From: Polyangiaceae bacterium
Lineage (GTDB): Bacteria > Myxococcota_A > Polyangia > Polyangiales > Polyangiaceae
Reading direction: 5' to 3'
DNA length: 64,000 nt
Assembly: GCA_015075635.1 (NCBI GenBank)
Contig: JABTUA010000003.1
Location: forward strand, 1-64,000
The notes under the pieces are model-generated. The model saw only the letters and a program-made list of their open reading frames with translations. It had not been told where the DNA came from and searched no databases. Position numbers and translations under genes: made by a program. This document shows positions 49,078-57,792 of the stretch, one piece after another; the first letter of the stretch is position 1, and every line of letters begins with the position of its first letter.

Positions 49078-50484
49078 TCAAGGGAGCAGCTTGAACTCGA
49101 TGCGCCGGTTCTTCTGCTTGCCCTCTTTGGTCGTGTTGTCGGCGATGGGCTCGTCCGGTCCGGCGCCGCGTGACTCGACGCGGCTCGGGTCGATGCCCTT
49201 GTCGGTCAGGTACTTCTTGACCGCGTTCGCGCGGGCCTTCGAGAGCAGCATGTTCGCTTCGCGCGACCCATCGGGATCGGTGTGGCCGCTGATCTCGATG
49301 CGCAGCTTCGGGTACTGCTTCAGCACCGCCACCGCCTCGTCCAGGGTTTTGTAGCTCTTCCTGCGGATGGTGGCCTTGGCGGTGTCGAACTCGATGCCCT
49401 GGATCACGCCGCTGAACTTCTGAATCTCCGCCGGCAGCTCGTCCGGGCAACCGTCGTCGTCCTCGAAGCCGTTCTTGGTCTCGGGCTCCGCCGGGCACTT
49501 GTCCACGTTGTCGAGGAGGCCGTCACCGTCGCTGTCCTTCAGCGGGCAGCCGTTCGGCGCGACGCCCTTCTCGTCGGGGCACTTGTCGTCCGGGTCGAGG
49601 AAGCCGTCGCCGTCCCGGTCTTTGATCGGGCAACCGTCGGGCGCGACGCCCTTTTCGGCCGGACACTTGTCGTCCGGATCGAAGAAGCCGTCGGCGTCCG
49701 TGTCCTTCGGCTTCACCGGGCAGCCGTCCGGGGCCACGCCCTTGTCGTCGGGGCACTTGTCTTCGGGATCGGCGAAGCCGTCCTGATCGCGGTCGCTCGG
49801 GGGCTTCGGCGCGGGGGGCGGAGTGCGTCCAAAGGTCAGGGTCAGACCGAGGAGGATCTCCGGGTTCAGCGCCTTGGCGTGGCGCGATGAGCGCGTGTCC
49901 GGGTTCTGGGTGATGAAGTGGTCGCGCAGATCCAGGCGAACGCCGAGCAGCTCGGAGAACGCCAGCTTCGCGCCGCAGCCGAGGTGGAACGTGGGATCGC
50001 CGTCGTCCTTCAGCTGGTCGCTGAACACTCCTAGTCGGCCGGCGCCCACGAGCGCGAAGGGCGTCACGCTGTAGCCCGGCAGCTGCGCGACGAGTTGCCC
50101 TCGTGCCCCCCAGAGCGTCAGGCTCTCGCCACCTGCCTTGCCCATGGGTCCCACCGCGGCTTCGAGCTCGGCGCCGAGGAAGCTCAGCGGGAAGTAGCCA
50201 GCGCGCAGGCCCAGCTCGAGGGTGGGGCGGTCGATGGTGTAGTGCTCGGCCTGAACGTCCCTGAGGTTGTGGTTCTGCGAGACCCAGATGGCGCCGGCGA
50301 ACACGCCGAGCTCGAGCAGGCCGGCTTCGGCGGGGTACTTCTCCAGGAAGCCGGCGCTCGAGTCAGCGCTCGCGGCGTTGCTCGACAGTGACAGCGAGCC
50401 GGAGGCTTCTTGCGCGGCGGCAGGGGCGGCGGCGCTCAGGGCGAGGAGCAGAGGGAGGAAGTTGCGCGCGAACGTGCCGGGCAT
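49078..50484 (-). CDS. OmpA-family protein with TSP type-3 repeats
   Basis: 468 residues from ATG MPGTFARNFLPL; the frame goes further upstream but this ATG starts the signal peptide (LLLALSAAAPAAAQ). Barrel-like N-terminal part (about residues 30-215, e.g. ALVGAGRLGVFSD). Four or five calcium-binding TSP3 repeats follow (DRDQDGFADPEDKCP, DTDADGFFDPDDKCP, DRDGDGFLDPDDKCP, DSDGDGLLDNVDKCP). The C-terminal OmpA domain binds peptidoglycan (IEFDTAKATI, LRIEISGHTDPDGSREANML, RVESRGAGPDEP). Anchors outer membrane to cell wall. A sigma54-type site sits 15 bp before the start. Confidence 0.92.
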   Translation of the reverse strand: MPGTFARNFLPLLLALSAAAPAAAQEASGSLSLSSNAASADSSAGFLEKYPAEAGLLELGVFAGAIWVSQNHNLRDVQAEHYTIDRPTLELGLRAGYFPLSFLGAELEAAVGPMGKAGGESLTLWGARGQLVAQLPGYSVTPFALVGAGRLGVFSDQLKDDGDPTFHLGCGAKLAFSELLGVRLDLRDHFITQNPDTRSSRHAKALNPEILLGLTLTFGRTPPPAPKPPSDRDQDGFADPEDKCPDDKGVAPDGCPVKPKDTDADGFFDPDDKCPAEKGVAPDGCPIKDRDGDGFLDPDDKCPDEKGVAPNGCPLKDSDGDGLLDNVDKCPAEPETKNGFEDDDGCPDELPAEIQKFSGVIQGIEFDTAKATIRRKSYKTLDEAVAVLKQYPKLRIEISGHTDPDGSREANMLLSKARANAVKKYLTDKGIDPSRVESRGAGPDEPIADNTTKEGKQKNRRIEFKLLP

Positions 50485-50497
50485 GTCGGGCGCGTTC

Positions 50498-50512
50498 TGC
50501 AAGCCAGATGCC
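50498..50512 (-). promoter_or_regulatory. Sigma54-type promoter for the OmpA/TSP3 gene
   Basis: On the minus strand GGCAT-N5-TTGCA, GG at 50512-50511, GC at 50500-50499. Predicted +1 about 50487, three bases before ATG 50484. Same core as the site at 12841. Confidence 0.6.
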
Positions 50513-50765
50513 GGGTTTCTCGCAGAGGCTTCGCGCAGGGCCTGTGGACAGGAATCAGCTGCGCGTATCGGCCTTCCTTCCGCCACTTCCGGCAATGCTT
50601 GCGCGCAGTTTGGCCGCGGTCTGCGTGAGCGATGCGCCTCGTCCATCCTTCGACGCAGAAGGTTCGTGAAACGCGTCGCGAAAAGCCCGATTTCGCTGAG
50701 CCCGGTTCTTGCAAAGGGGCCGTCACCGGTTGAGCGTCTCGGGGGGAGTACGGAGGTAATTTCCC

Positions 50766-53717
50766 ATGGTCAGATTCCCGATTTGGGCCGCAGCCAGCCT
50801 AGGGCTGCTGTTCGCTACTGCTTGTAGCGGCGACGACGGAGGTGCGGGACCCAAGGGCTCGGAAGGGAAACCCTGCACCGTGACGAGCAACGGCGACGGC
50901 ACGTCGACGATCAGCTGCGCGGACGGGACCAAGGTCACCGTCAAGGACGGCCAGCCTGGCGATCCCGGGACGCCTGGCGATCCGGGCGAGGCGGGGCCGC
51001 CCGGTGACCCCGCTGAAGCGGGCGTTTCCTGCACCATCGTGGACAACGGCAACGGCACCAAGACCATCACCTGCTCCGACGGGACGACGGTCACCATCGC
51101 GAGCGCGCTGAAGGACTACGCAGCCCTGTCGACCGACGAGAAGGCCGCCCTCGATCCGACTCTGACGATCACCAAGGTGACCTTCCCGACCGACGGGAAG
51201 CCCGTGATCGACATGAAGATCACCGACAAGATGGGCAACCCGGTCAAGGGCCTCGACGCGGCGACCGCCGGCGCCGGCCTGACCTGGCGGCTGTCGGTGT
51301 TGAAGCTCGTCGCCGGAGGCGCAACCGCCCCGGGCAAGAGCGGGAACGACACCTGGGTGAGCTACATCGCGGCCAACGCGACCAGCTCCGCCAGCACGGA
51401 GTCCGCCGCCGCCGTGACGCCGGCCCCGGCCGGCCAAGGCGCCCTCAAGGACAACGGCGACGGCACGTACACGTACACGTTCGCCAAGAACATCACCGAC
51501 GAGGCCAACGCCGGGACCAAGTACGAAGCCGACAAGACCCACCGCGTGGTCGCCCTGGCCTACAAGAGCGGCAATCCGTTCCGGCCCATGGACGCCTGGC
51601 AGGATCTGATCCCGCAGACCGGCGCCGACGTGTCCGGTCAGAACGACAAGGTCAACGCGGCTTCTTGCATGAACTGCCACTCGGACTGGCGCGCTCCCGC
51701 TCTGGGGACGTCGGCCTTCCACAGCGGCACCCGGTACGAGCCGCACACCTGCGTGGCCTGCCACAACGACCAGCGCCGCTTCACCAGCACCGGTACCGCG
51801 AAGACCGAGCCGGCCATGACCGCCGGCACCAAGGCCGGCACCGTCAAGTGGACCGGCAGCGCCGAGATCATCAACGACGAGTCGGTGATCAACTTCCCAG
51901 TCTTCATCCACAAGATCCACATGGGTCACAAGCTCGGCCTGGTGCCCGACCGCGGCAACGGCAGCGGCGAGTACGCCGCCGTGCAGTACGACGAGGTGAC
52001 CTACCCGCAGGACGTGCGCAACTGCACGAAGTGCCACAACACCGTGGCCAAGGCGGACAACTGGAAGAGCTCGATCAGCCGGCGCGCCTGCGGCGCCTGC
52101 CACGACACCCGCTCCTTCGCCGCCACGCCGCCGTTCGGCCGCGTCGCCCACAGCTTGGGAGCGTACTCGGACGACACGGAGTGCGCCAACTGCCACGGCG
52201 CCGGCAAGGCCAACGCGGTGGACGCGAAGCACGAGCCCATCGACCCGCCGAACACCATCACCACGGGTACGCTGCCGGCCTCGCCGGACGGCCAGTACGT
52301 GATGAACGGTTGGCAGGGCGACAGCTCGGCCCAGGGCTACAAGGCCTGCACCGTGGCCTCGCCGTGCACCTGCACGACGGCCGCGCCGTGTTTGCCCAGC
52401 GCCAACAGCAACGCCGCCTGGATGGCCGCCGCCGGCTACGTGCCGACTGGAGCCGCGAAGATCACCTACGACATCAAGGAAGTCCTGGTGGATGCCACCA
52501 CCAAGAATCCCAAGATCGTCTTCAAGCTGCTCAAGGACGGCACCGACGTCGACTTCGGCACCTACGACGCCACCACCAAGCCGGAGCTCATCACTGGCTT
52601 CGTCGGCTCGCCGAGCGCGTACTTCGCCTGGTCGTTGCCGCAGGACGGCATCACCTCGCCGGCGGACTACAACGCCACCACCAGCGTCTACATCAAGGGC
52701 GTCTGGAACGGCTCGAACACCAACGCGACCCTGACCAAGGACGCGACGACCGGCTACTACACGCTGACCGTCACCAACCTGGCCCTGCCCTCCGTCGCGA
52801 AGATGGTCACCGGTGGCCTCGGCTACACCTACAGCATGTCGAGCACGCAACCGCTCACGCAGGTGGACCTGACCAGCAAGTTCCCGTACAGCGCGGTGAC
52901 CAAGGTCGGCGGCCTGATCGTGCCGGCACCGAACGTCTACAAGGCGGCTACGGGCTACACGGCTCGCCGCGCCATCGTGGAGACGGCTCGCTGCAACAAG
53001 TGCCACGACGGTCTCGGCGTCGCGCCGACCTTCCACAGCGGCCAGCGCAACGACGCACCGACCTGCTCGTTCTGCCACAACCCGAACCGCGCCAATAGCG
53101 GCTGGGCGGTGAACTCCAAGGACATCATCCACTCGATCCACGCCGGCGCGAAGCGCACCGTTCCGTTCACCTGGCACGGCGAGATCAAGGCTTGGGAGGT
53201 CACGTATCCGGGCGTGCTCAACACCTGCACGCAGTGTCACATCGAAGGCACCTACGACTTCAGCGCCAACGCGACGAAGAACGCGCTGCCCAACATGTTG
53301 CACAGCACGGCCGCCACCGGCACCTACAGCGGGACCGCGAACGCACCGGCGACCATCCCGCCGTTCCTCTCGCCGTACGTCACGGCGGGCACGAACTACG
53401 GCAGCAACTACACCACCTCGGGCACCAGGACCGTGGGCTCGCAGAACACCACGACTGGCGTCGTGGCCTGCACCGTGGCCTCGCCCTGCACCTGCACGAC
53501 GGCCGCGCCGTGCAACGCCGAGGACACCACGCTGGTCAACTCGCCCATCACCGCCGCTTGCGGCGCCTGCCACGACTCGGCGATCGCGAAGAAGCACTTC
53601 GCGGACAACGGTGGCTCGCTCTTCAAGCCGCGCGGCACGGCGCTGGCCACGCCAGAAGCCTGCTTGATGTGCCACGGCCCGAGCAAGATCGCGGCCATCG
53701 CGGAGGTTCACAAGTAA
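50766..53717 (+). CDS. OmcA/MtrC-family decaheme c-type cytochrome, outer-membrane lipoprotein
   Basis: 983 residues. Lipobox FATAC. The early region repeats GDGTSTISCADG/GNGTKTITCSDG around a short collagen-like run (PGDPGTPGDPGEAGPPGDP). Ten CXXCH heme motifs sit near residues 301, 329, 420, 442, 473, 743, 767, 821, 932 and 966, i.e. two pentaheme clusters as in MtrC/OmcA. Between them lie beta-sandwich-like stretches (about 560-735). Two copies of a four-Cys element (CTVASPCTCTTAAPC, near 528 and 902) are not heme sites. This family moves electrons across the cell surface to extracellular metals or acceptors. The porin and inner decaheme partners (MtrB, MtrA) are not in the window. Confidence 0.93.
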   Translation: MVRFPIWAAASLGLLFATACSGDDGGAGPKGSEGKPCTVTSNGDGTSTISCADGTKVTVKDGQPGDPGTPGDPGEAGPPGDPAEAGVSCTIVDNGNGTKTITCSDGTTVTIASALKDYAALSTDEKAALDPTLTITKVTFPTDGKPVIDMKITDKMGNPVKGLDAATAGAGLTWRLSVLKLVAGGATAPGKSGNDTWVSYIAANATSSASTESAAAVTPAPAGQGALKDNGDGTYTYTFAKNITDEANAGTKYEADKTHRVVALAYKSGNPFRPMDAWQDLIPQTGADVSGQNDKVNAASCMNCHSDWRAPALGTSAFHSGTRYEPHTCVACHNDQRRFTSTGTAKTEPAMTAGTKAGTVKWTGSAEIINDESVINFPVFIHKIHMGHKLGLVPDRGNGSGEYAAVQYDEVTYPQDVRNCTKCHNTVAKADNWKSSISRRACGACHDTRSFAATPPFGRVAHSLGAYSDDTECANCHGAGKANAVDAKHEPIDPPNTITTGTLPASPDGQYVMNGWQGDSSAQGYKACTVASPCTCTTAAPCLPSANSNAAWMAAAGYVPTGAAKITYDIKEVLVDATTKNPKIVFKLLKDGTDVDFGTYDATTKPELITGFVGSPSAYFAWSLPQDGITSPADYNATTSVYIKGVWNGSNTNATLTKDATTGYYTLTVTNLALPSVAKMVTGGLGYTYSMSSTQPLTQVDLTSKFPYSAVTKVGGLIVPAPNVYKAATGYTARRAIVETARCNKCHDGLGVAPTFHSGQRNDAPTCSFCHNPNRANSGWAVNSKDIIHSIHAGAKRTVPFTWHGEIKAWEVTYPGVLNTCTQCHIEGTYDFSANATKNALPNMLHSTAATGTYSGTANAPATIPPFLSPYVTAGTNYGSNYTTSGTRTVGSQNTTTGVVACTVASPCTCTTAAPCNAEDTTLVNSPITAACGACHDSAIAKKHFADNGGSLFKPRGTALATPEACLMCHGPSKIAAIAEVHK

Positions 53718-53740
53718 CTAGCGCTCAGCAACGGTAACCG

Positions 53741-53777
53741 CGCGAGGCGTCGAGCAATCGGCGCCTCGCGTCTTTTT
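53741..53777 (+). terminator. Intrinsic terminator after the decaheme cytochrome gene
   Basis: CGCGAGGCG (53741-53749) pairs with CGCCTCGCG (53762-53770) around a 12-nt loop, followed by TCTTTTT. Classic rho-independent form. Confidence 0.85.
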
Positions 53778-53785
53778 GTGCTCGA

Positions 53786-53809
53786 GAGCTGTCGAAGATT
53801 CGACAGCTC
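53786..53809. terminator. Second hairpin, 11-bp perfect inverted repeat
   Basis: GAGCTGTCGAA-GA-TTCGACAGCTC followed by TTTCAC. The 2-nt gap means the stem opens slightly in RNA. Lies 9 bp past the first terminator, between converging genes; back-up terminator or protein site. Confidence 0.5.
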
Positions 53810-53928
53810 TTTCACTCTTTCATCGGGGAGGCACGCGCCTCCCCGCCCCGCCGAAGTGAATTCGTCGGGGCCCCACCCCACGCGGGCCGGCTTCGCCGGC
53901 TGTCACCAGGCCAGTCTTCGACGAGCTT

Positions 53929-54528
53929 TCAACCAGGCGAGCTGTCGGACGCATCGGCTGCGTCGCTGCCGCCGGCGTCGCTGGCGTCTCCCGCGTCGCT
54001 GCCGGCGTCGCTGCCGGCGTCGCTGCCGCAGATCGGCGGCAACGGCACGCACAGGCAGTTCGGGCTGCACACGACGTCGCCGGGCTTGACCGCGTCGTTC
54101 GAGCAGGCGAAGCACGCGAACGGGTTGAAGCAGAAGCCGATCTGGAACAATTGGCTGCTCTGCGCGTCCACCTCGGCCTGCGTCACGCAGTCGCCGAAGC
54201 CGCTGGCGCTGCCAGCGTCGGCCGCGGCGCTGCCGCCCAGACCGCCGCTGCCGCCGAGACCGCCGGAGCCGCCGACACCGCCGAAGCCCCCGCTGCCGCC
54301 GAAAGCGCTGGAGCCGCCGCTGCCGCCGAAGGCGCCGGAGCCGCCGAAGGCGCCCGAGCCGCCGCTGCCGCCGAAGGCGCCGGAGCCGCCGCTGCCGCCC
54401 TTCGCGCCGCCGAAGCCGCCGCTGCCGCCGAAGCCGGCGTCGGTGTCATAGCCCAGCTCGTCCTCCGGCGTCGCGCAGGCGACGAAGCCCGAGAGTCCCA
54501 GCACAGCGAGCGTCACCCCAACGCGCAT
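53929..54528 (-). CDS. Gly/Phe-linker lipoprotein with short Cys-rich core
   Basis: 199 residues. Lipobox FVAC (GFVACATPEDE), then about 75 residues of GGSGGFGGxGGSGAFGG repeats. A small Cys core (FGDCVTQAEVDAQ, FCFNPFACFACSN, CSPNCLCVPLPPICGSD) follows, then a Ser/Ala/Asp-rich tail (GSDAGSDAGDASDAGG). Same stalk class as 24142 and 46952, with a smaller head. Function unknown. Confidence 0.78.
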   Translation of the reverse strand: MRVGVTLAVLGLSGFVACATPEDELGYDTDAGFGGSGGFGGAKGGSGGSGAFGGSGGSGAFGGSGAFGGSGGSSAFGGSGGFGGVGGSGGLGGSGGLGGSAAADAGSASGFGDCVTQAEVDAQSSQLFQIGFCFNPFACFACSNDAVKPGDVVCSPNCLCVPLPPICGSDAGSDAGSDAGDASDAGGSDAADASDSSPG

Positions 54529-54621
54529 GCCGCATTTCTACCACGGAGCAGAACGCGACAGCGTCGCGAAATCCGTGGCGCCCGCCGCCGACGAGCGCGG
54601 ACTTCTGCGCGGTTACGCGCT

Positions 54622-54637
54622 CGGCTCGGCGCTTGCA
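54622..54637 (+). promoter_or_regulatory. Candidate sigma54-type promoter for the small membrane protein
   Basis: GGCTC-N5-TTGCA with GG 54623-54624 and GC 54635-54636. -24 differs at one base (GGCTC for GGCAC). Predicted +1 about 54648, 17 bases before ATG 54665, leaving room for the AGGAGAAG ribosome site. Confidence 0.45.
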
Positions 54638-54664
54638 CCTTCATCTACCCACAGGAGAAGCCGA

Positions 54665-54925
54665 ATGCGAACCGAGAGCTCGAGCTCGAGCCGGTGGCTC
54701 GATGTCGTGATGCTGTCCGCGGCGGGGGCGCTGCTCTTGCCGATCATCGCCCTGGCGCTCGCCCCAGTCCTGCTCACCTTCATGGCGCTGTGGCCGATCT
54801 TGATCCTGCCGGTGCTCGCGGCGCCGCGCTCGCTGCCGCTGGGAGAGCCGCGGCGACCGGCGCAGCGCCGCCGCCCGAGCGTGCGCGAGCTCGACCCGAC
54901 GCGACACTTGCCGCAGGCGGCGTGA
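54665..54925 (+). CDS. Small membrane protein
   Basis: 86 residues from ATG 54665, preceded by AGGAGAAG. Two adjacent hydrophobic stretches (WLDVVMLSAAGALLLPIIAL and ALAPVLLTFMALWPILILPV) form a hairpin; both ends are polar or basic (RRPAQRRRPSVREL). No recognised domain. Upstream of the GH5-like gene by 26 bp. Confidence 0.6.
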   Translation: MRTESSSSSRWLDVVMLSAAGALLLPIIALALAPVLLTFMALWPILILPVLAAPRSLPLGEPRRPAQRRRPSVRELDPTRHLPQAA

Positions 54926-54951
54926 GGCGAGCGAGCGTGGTACCGTGCGCC

Positions 54952-56313
54952 ATGCGCGCGGCGATCTACGGGTGGGCCGCCGTGGGGGCGCTCGCCCTCG
55001 CGGCGTGCGGCGGTGACGACTCGTCGGGGGGCACCGCCGGGGCCGCCGGAAGCGCCGGGACGAGCAGCGGAGGGGGAGGCAGCGGTGGCGGGCCGACCGG
55101 CGGTTCCGGCGGTCTGGCCGGCGCCGGCGGAAGCAGCGCTTCGGGTGGAGCGGGAGCTGGCGGCGCCGGGGGCTCCGGCGGCGCCGCCTGCGTGGACACC
55201 TGCCCGGCGCCCGGCGGCGGGATCACTTGGGAGTGCAAGAAGCGCTTCATGTACGGCATCAACTACGCCTGGAAGGACTTCGCCGGCGACTTCGGCGGCA
55301 TCGCGCCCTGGAACATCAAGGGCGTCTCCGGTCAGGCGAGCGCTCACCAGAGCGCCCTCGCCGACATGCGCGCGCACGGCGTGAGCGTGGTGCGCTGGTG
55401 GATGTTCCCCGACTTCCGGGGCGACGGCGTCGACTTCGACTCGACGGAGACGCCCACCGGTCTCGGTGGCACCGCCGTGGCGGACATCCAGAAGGCGCTC
55501 GAGCTGGCGGAGCAGGCCGACGTCTACCTGATGCTCACCGTGTTTTCCTTCGACAACTTCAAGCCGAGCGAGGACGTCGCTGGGATCTGGACGCCCGGTA
55601 TCACGCCGATGGTCAAGGACGCGGCGAAGCGCAAGGCATTGCTCGACAAGGTGGTGAAGCCGGTCGCGCAGACGGTGGCGCAGAGCCCCTACGCGCGACG
55701 GGTCGTGGCCTGGGACGTGATCAACGAGCCGGAGTGGGCGATGATCGGCAGTGACCCGTATGGTGATCCCGCGTTCGAGGCGGACTCGACGCTGGCCCCG
55801 GTCTCGTTCGCCGAGATGGAGACCTTCGTCTCCGAGACGGTGGTCGCGTTGCGCAGCGAGAGCCAGGCGCTGATCACCGTGGGCGGCGCGGCGGCGAAGT
55901 GGGCCAAGGCATGGACCAAGGTGGGCGTCGATTTCTACCAGCTCCACATCTACGACTGGGTCGACAAGTACTGGCCGCACACGAACCCCGCGTCGAGCTA
56001 CGGCCTCGACAAGCCCATCGTGATGGGCGAGCTGCCGCCGGGTCCCTTGAACGGCGTGCCCTATTCGAGCGTGGTGAAGAGCTTCTGGGATCAGGGCTAC
56101 GCCGGCGCGTTGCCCTGGATGTACGACGGCATCAGCGCCGGCGAGCTCGATGCCGTGAAGGCCCTCGCCGACGGCCACGTCTGCGAGACGCACTACACCC
56201 AGAAGGCCAATGCCTCCGTCGAGCGAGTGGCGACGACCCGTGCTCTGCCGCCCGTGCGCAGCGTCAGGCGTTGTAGTGTCGTGGGCGGGCGCCCGAGCTG
56301 CGTGCGGCTCTGA
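54952..56313 (+). CDS. GH5-like glycoside hydrolase lipoprotein
   Basis: 453 residues from ATG MRAAIYGWAAVG; the frame is open far upstream but that part is antisense to the lipoprotein gene. Lipobox LALAAC, then a Gly/Ser tether of about 55 residues. TIM-barrel glycosidase: MRAHGVSVVRWWMFPDFRG, YLMLTVFSFDNF, VVAWDVINEPEWAMIG (acid/base in the NEP motif), FYQLHIYDWVDKYWP and KPIVMGELPPG (nucleophile Glu in strand 7). The spacing is that of clan GH-A, family GH5/GH53-like cellulases or mannanases. Displayed on a stalk, it probably attacks external polysaccharide. The tail after ADGHVCETH is likely noise-like. Confidence 0.86.
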   Translation: MRAAIYGWAAVGALALAACGGDDSSGGTAGAAGSAGTSSGGGGSGGGPTGGSGGLAGAGGSSASGGAGAGGAGGSGGAACVDTCPAPGGGITWECKKRFMYGINYAWKDFAGDFGGIAPWNIKGVSGQASAHQSALADMRAHGVSVVRWWMFPDFRGDGVDFDSTETPTGLGGTAVADIQKALELAEQADVYLMLTVFSFDNFKPSEDVAGIWTPGITPMVKDAAKRKALLDKVVKPVAQTVAQSPYARRVVAWDVINEPEWAMIGSDPYGDPAFEADSTLAPVSFAEMETFVSETVVALRSESQALITVGGAAAKWAKAWTKVGVDFYQLHIYDWVDKYWPHTNPASSYGLDKPIVMGELPPGPLNGVPYSSVVKSFWDQGYAGALPWMYDGISAGELDAVKALADGHVCETHYTQKANASVERVATTRALPPVRSVRRCSVVGGRPSCVRL

Positions 56314-57108
56314 CTACCGCTCCACGAAGTCGAACACCTCGCCGAGCACGCGGGGCGCCTCGGGTCCGAGCTCGCCGTGGCTCGCGCCGGGGAGCTCCCA
56401 GAAGCGCGCGCTGACGCCGGCCTTGTCGAAGTGCTCCGCCGCAAGCCGATAGGTGCGGCGATACTCACGCCCGCCGCGCAACACCGCGACGCGCTCGAGG
56501 CCGCGGACCTTTTCGAAGGCCGGCACCGCGGGCCCACTCATCAGCACGGCGCGCCGGTAGTGCTGCGGGAACAGCCAAGCCAACGACTCCGCGCGGGACG
56601 CCCCTTCGGAGTAGCCTGCGAGCGTCACGTCGCTCTGGGCCAGCTCGACGCCCAACGCCTTGCCGACCGAGCGAATGGCGCGCTGAACGCGGTAGTCAGT
56701 GAAGCGGATGTCGTTGCCCCAACGGAAGTGCCCCGGCTGCCCCGCGCAGCCCAGCTCGCCGTGGGGGGCGATCAGCGTGGCATGACGCTGCACGGCGGGC
56801 GCCCACTCGGCGATCGTGCTCGCGTCGCTGCAGAAGCCGTGCAGGTAGACCACCACACGCCTCGAGTCGCCTTGGGCCGGGGCCACCCGGGCGGGCGCCT
56901 CGCCGGAGATCGGCACGAAGCGCACCTCGGGCAGCCGAGCATCCGGCGCTCGCGCCTCGGGCGACGGCGCCGTTGCCGGGGCCGCGGGCTCGACCGGAGT
57001 GGCAGGGAGTCGCTCGGGCTCGGCGCCCCCGGCGGGTCGGGCGTGCCGGAGCGCCCAGAGAGCGCCGCCTGCGCCGACCAGGAGGCTCAGCACGAGGAGG
57101 CGGCGCAT
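56314..57108 (-). CDS. Secreted alpha/beta-hydrolase (serine esterase)
   Basis: 264 residues. An N-terminal signal anchor (RLLVLSLLVGAGGALWAL) is followed by an Ala/Pro linker and a hydrolase: VVVYLHGFCSDAST, LIAPHGELGC, VTLAGYSEGASRAESLAWLF (nucleophile GYSEG), a late His in PGASHGELG. Like phospholipase/carboxylesterase family enzymes. Substrate unknown. Adjacent stops with the GH5-like gene (56313/56314). Confidence 0.84.
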   Translation of the reverse strand: MRRLLVLSLLVGAGGALWALRHARPAGGAEPERLPATPVEPAAPATAPSPEARAPDARLPEVRFVPISGEAPARVAPAQGDSRRVVVYLHGFCSDASTIAEWAPAVQRHATLIAPHGELGCAGQPGHFRWGNDIRFTDYRVQRAIRSVGKALGVELAQSDVTLAGYSEGASRAESLAWLFPQHYRRAVLMSGPAVPAFEKVRGLERVAVLRGGREYRRTYRLAAEHFDKAGVSARFWELPGASHGELGPEAPRVLGEVFDFVER

Positions 57109-57159
57109 GAAGGCAATTGTGGCATGCGTCCAGAAACTGCGCCGCTTTTCGGCGGAAGC

Positions 57160-57792
57160 TCAGTCGGGCGAGAAGCGCGCGCGGAGCCGGATCACCGTCG
57201 TTCCCGCGTCGGTAGGGGGCAGCGCCACGGCGGACATCCGGCGCACCACGCACTCCATCACCGCCGAGTCCGGCAGGTCGGAGCCGGCGTTCTTCGCCTG
57301 CGTGATGCGACCGTCGGCGGCGACCGTGAGCTCGAGGCCCACGCTCCCCATCAGGATCGGGTTCCGCGCCAGGCCCCGCCCGTAGCAGCTGCGCAACCCA
57401 GGCTTGGCCGACTCCAGGGGTCGCTTGCACGCTTCGGCTGTCAGCGCTCCGCTGATCTCCAGGTTCGTGAGCTCGAGCTTGGTCTTCTTGCGCGGCGCGA
57501 GCTCTTCCCGAAGCCCTGGGTCCAAGGCCTCGCCGGCTTCGGTTGCGACTTCCGGCAGATCGCCGGCCGCCACCTCGCCGCGGAGCAGCGACAGGACTCT
57601 GGCCTCTCGCTCCGCGCGCGGCGCCGATGCGACAACCGGGGCCAAGGCGAGCGGCGGCGGGGAGGCGTCGGCGCTCTGGGCCGCGCTCGGCGTTGGAGCC
57701 ACCGCCACGGTGGGCTCGGGCGTTCCCGTTCCAGGGTCGCGCGCGCAGCTCGCGCTCGCGAACGCGGCGAGGAGGACCCAGCGGTTGTTCAT
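57160..57792 (-). CDS. AgmX/PglI C-terminal-domain lipoprotein
   Basis: 210 residues. Lipoprotein-like signal (LLAAFASASC), Pro/Ala linker, then the AgmX/PglI C-terminal (TonB-like) domain. KPGLRSCYGRGLARNP, MGSVGLELTVAADGRITQAK and VMECVVRRMSAVALPP fit the family pattern with its two Cys. In Myxococcus such domains occur in gliding-motor and surface proteins. Its ATG overlaps the DUF2330 stop by 4 bp. Confidence 0.83.
   Translation of the reverse strand: MNNRWVLLAAFASASCARDPGTGTPEPTVAVAPTPSAAQSADASPPPLALAPVVASAPRAEREARVLSLLRGEVAAGDLPEVATEAGEALDPGLREELAPRKKTKLELTNLEISGALTAEACKRPLESAKPGLRSCYGRGLARNPILMGSVGLELTVAADGRITQAKNAGSDLPDSAVMECVVRRMSAVALPPTDAGTTVIRLRARFSPD

Noticed and set aside
48375-49094. 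Plus-strand frame encoding PPVPPVAP repeats
   Set aside because: It is the antisense of the Gly-rich stalk repeat in the lipoprotein gene; GC-rich repeats stay open in several frames.
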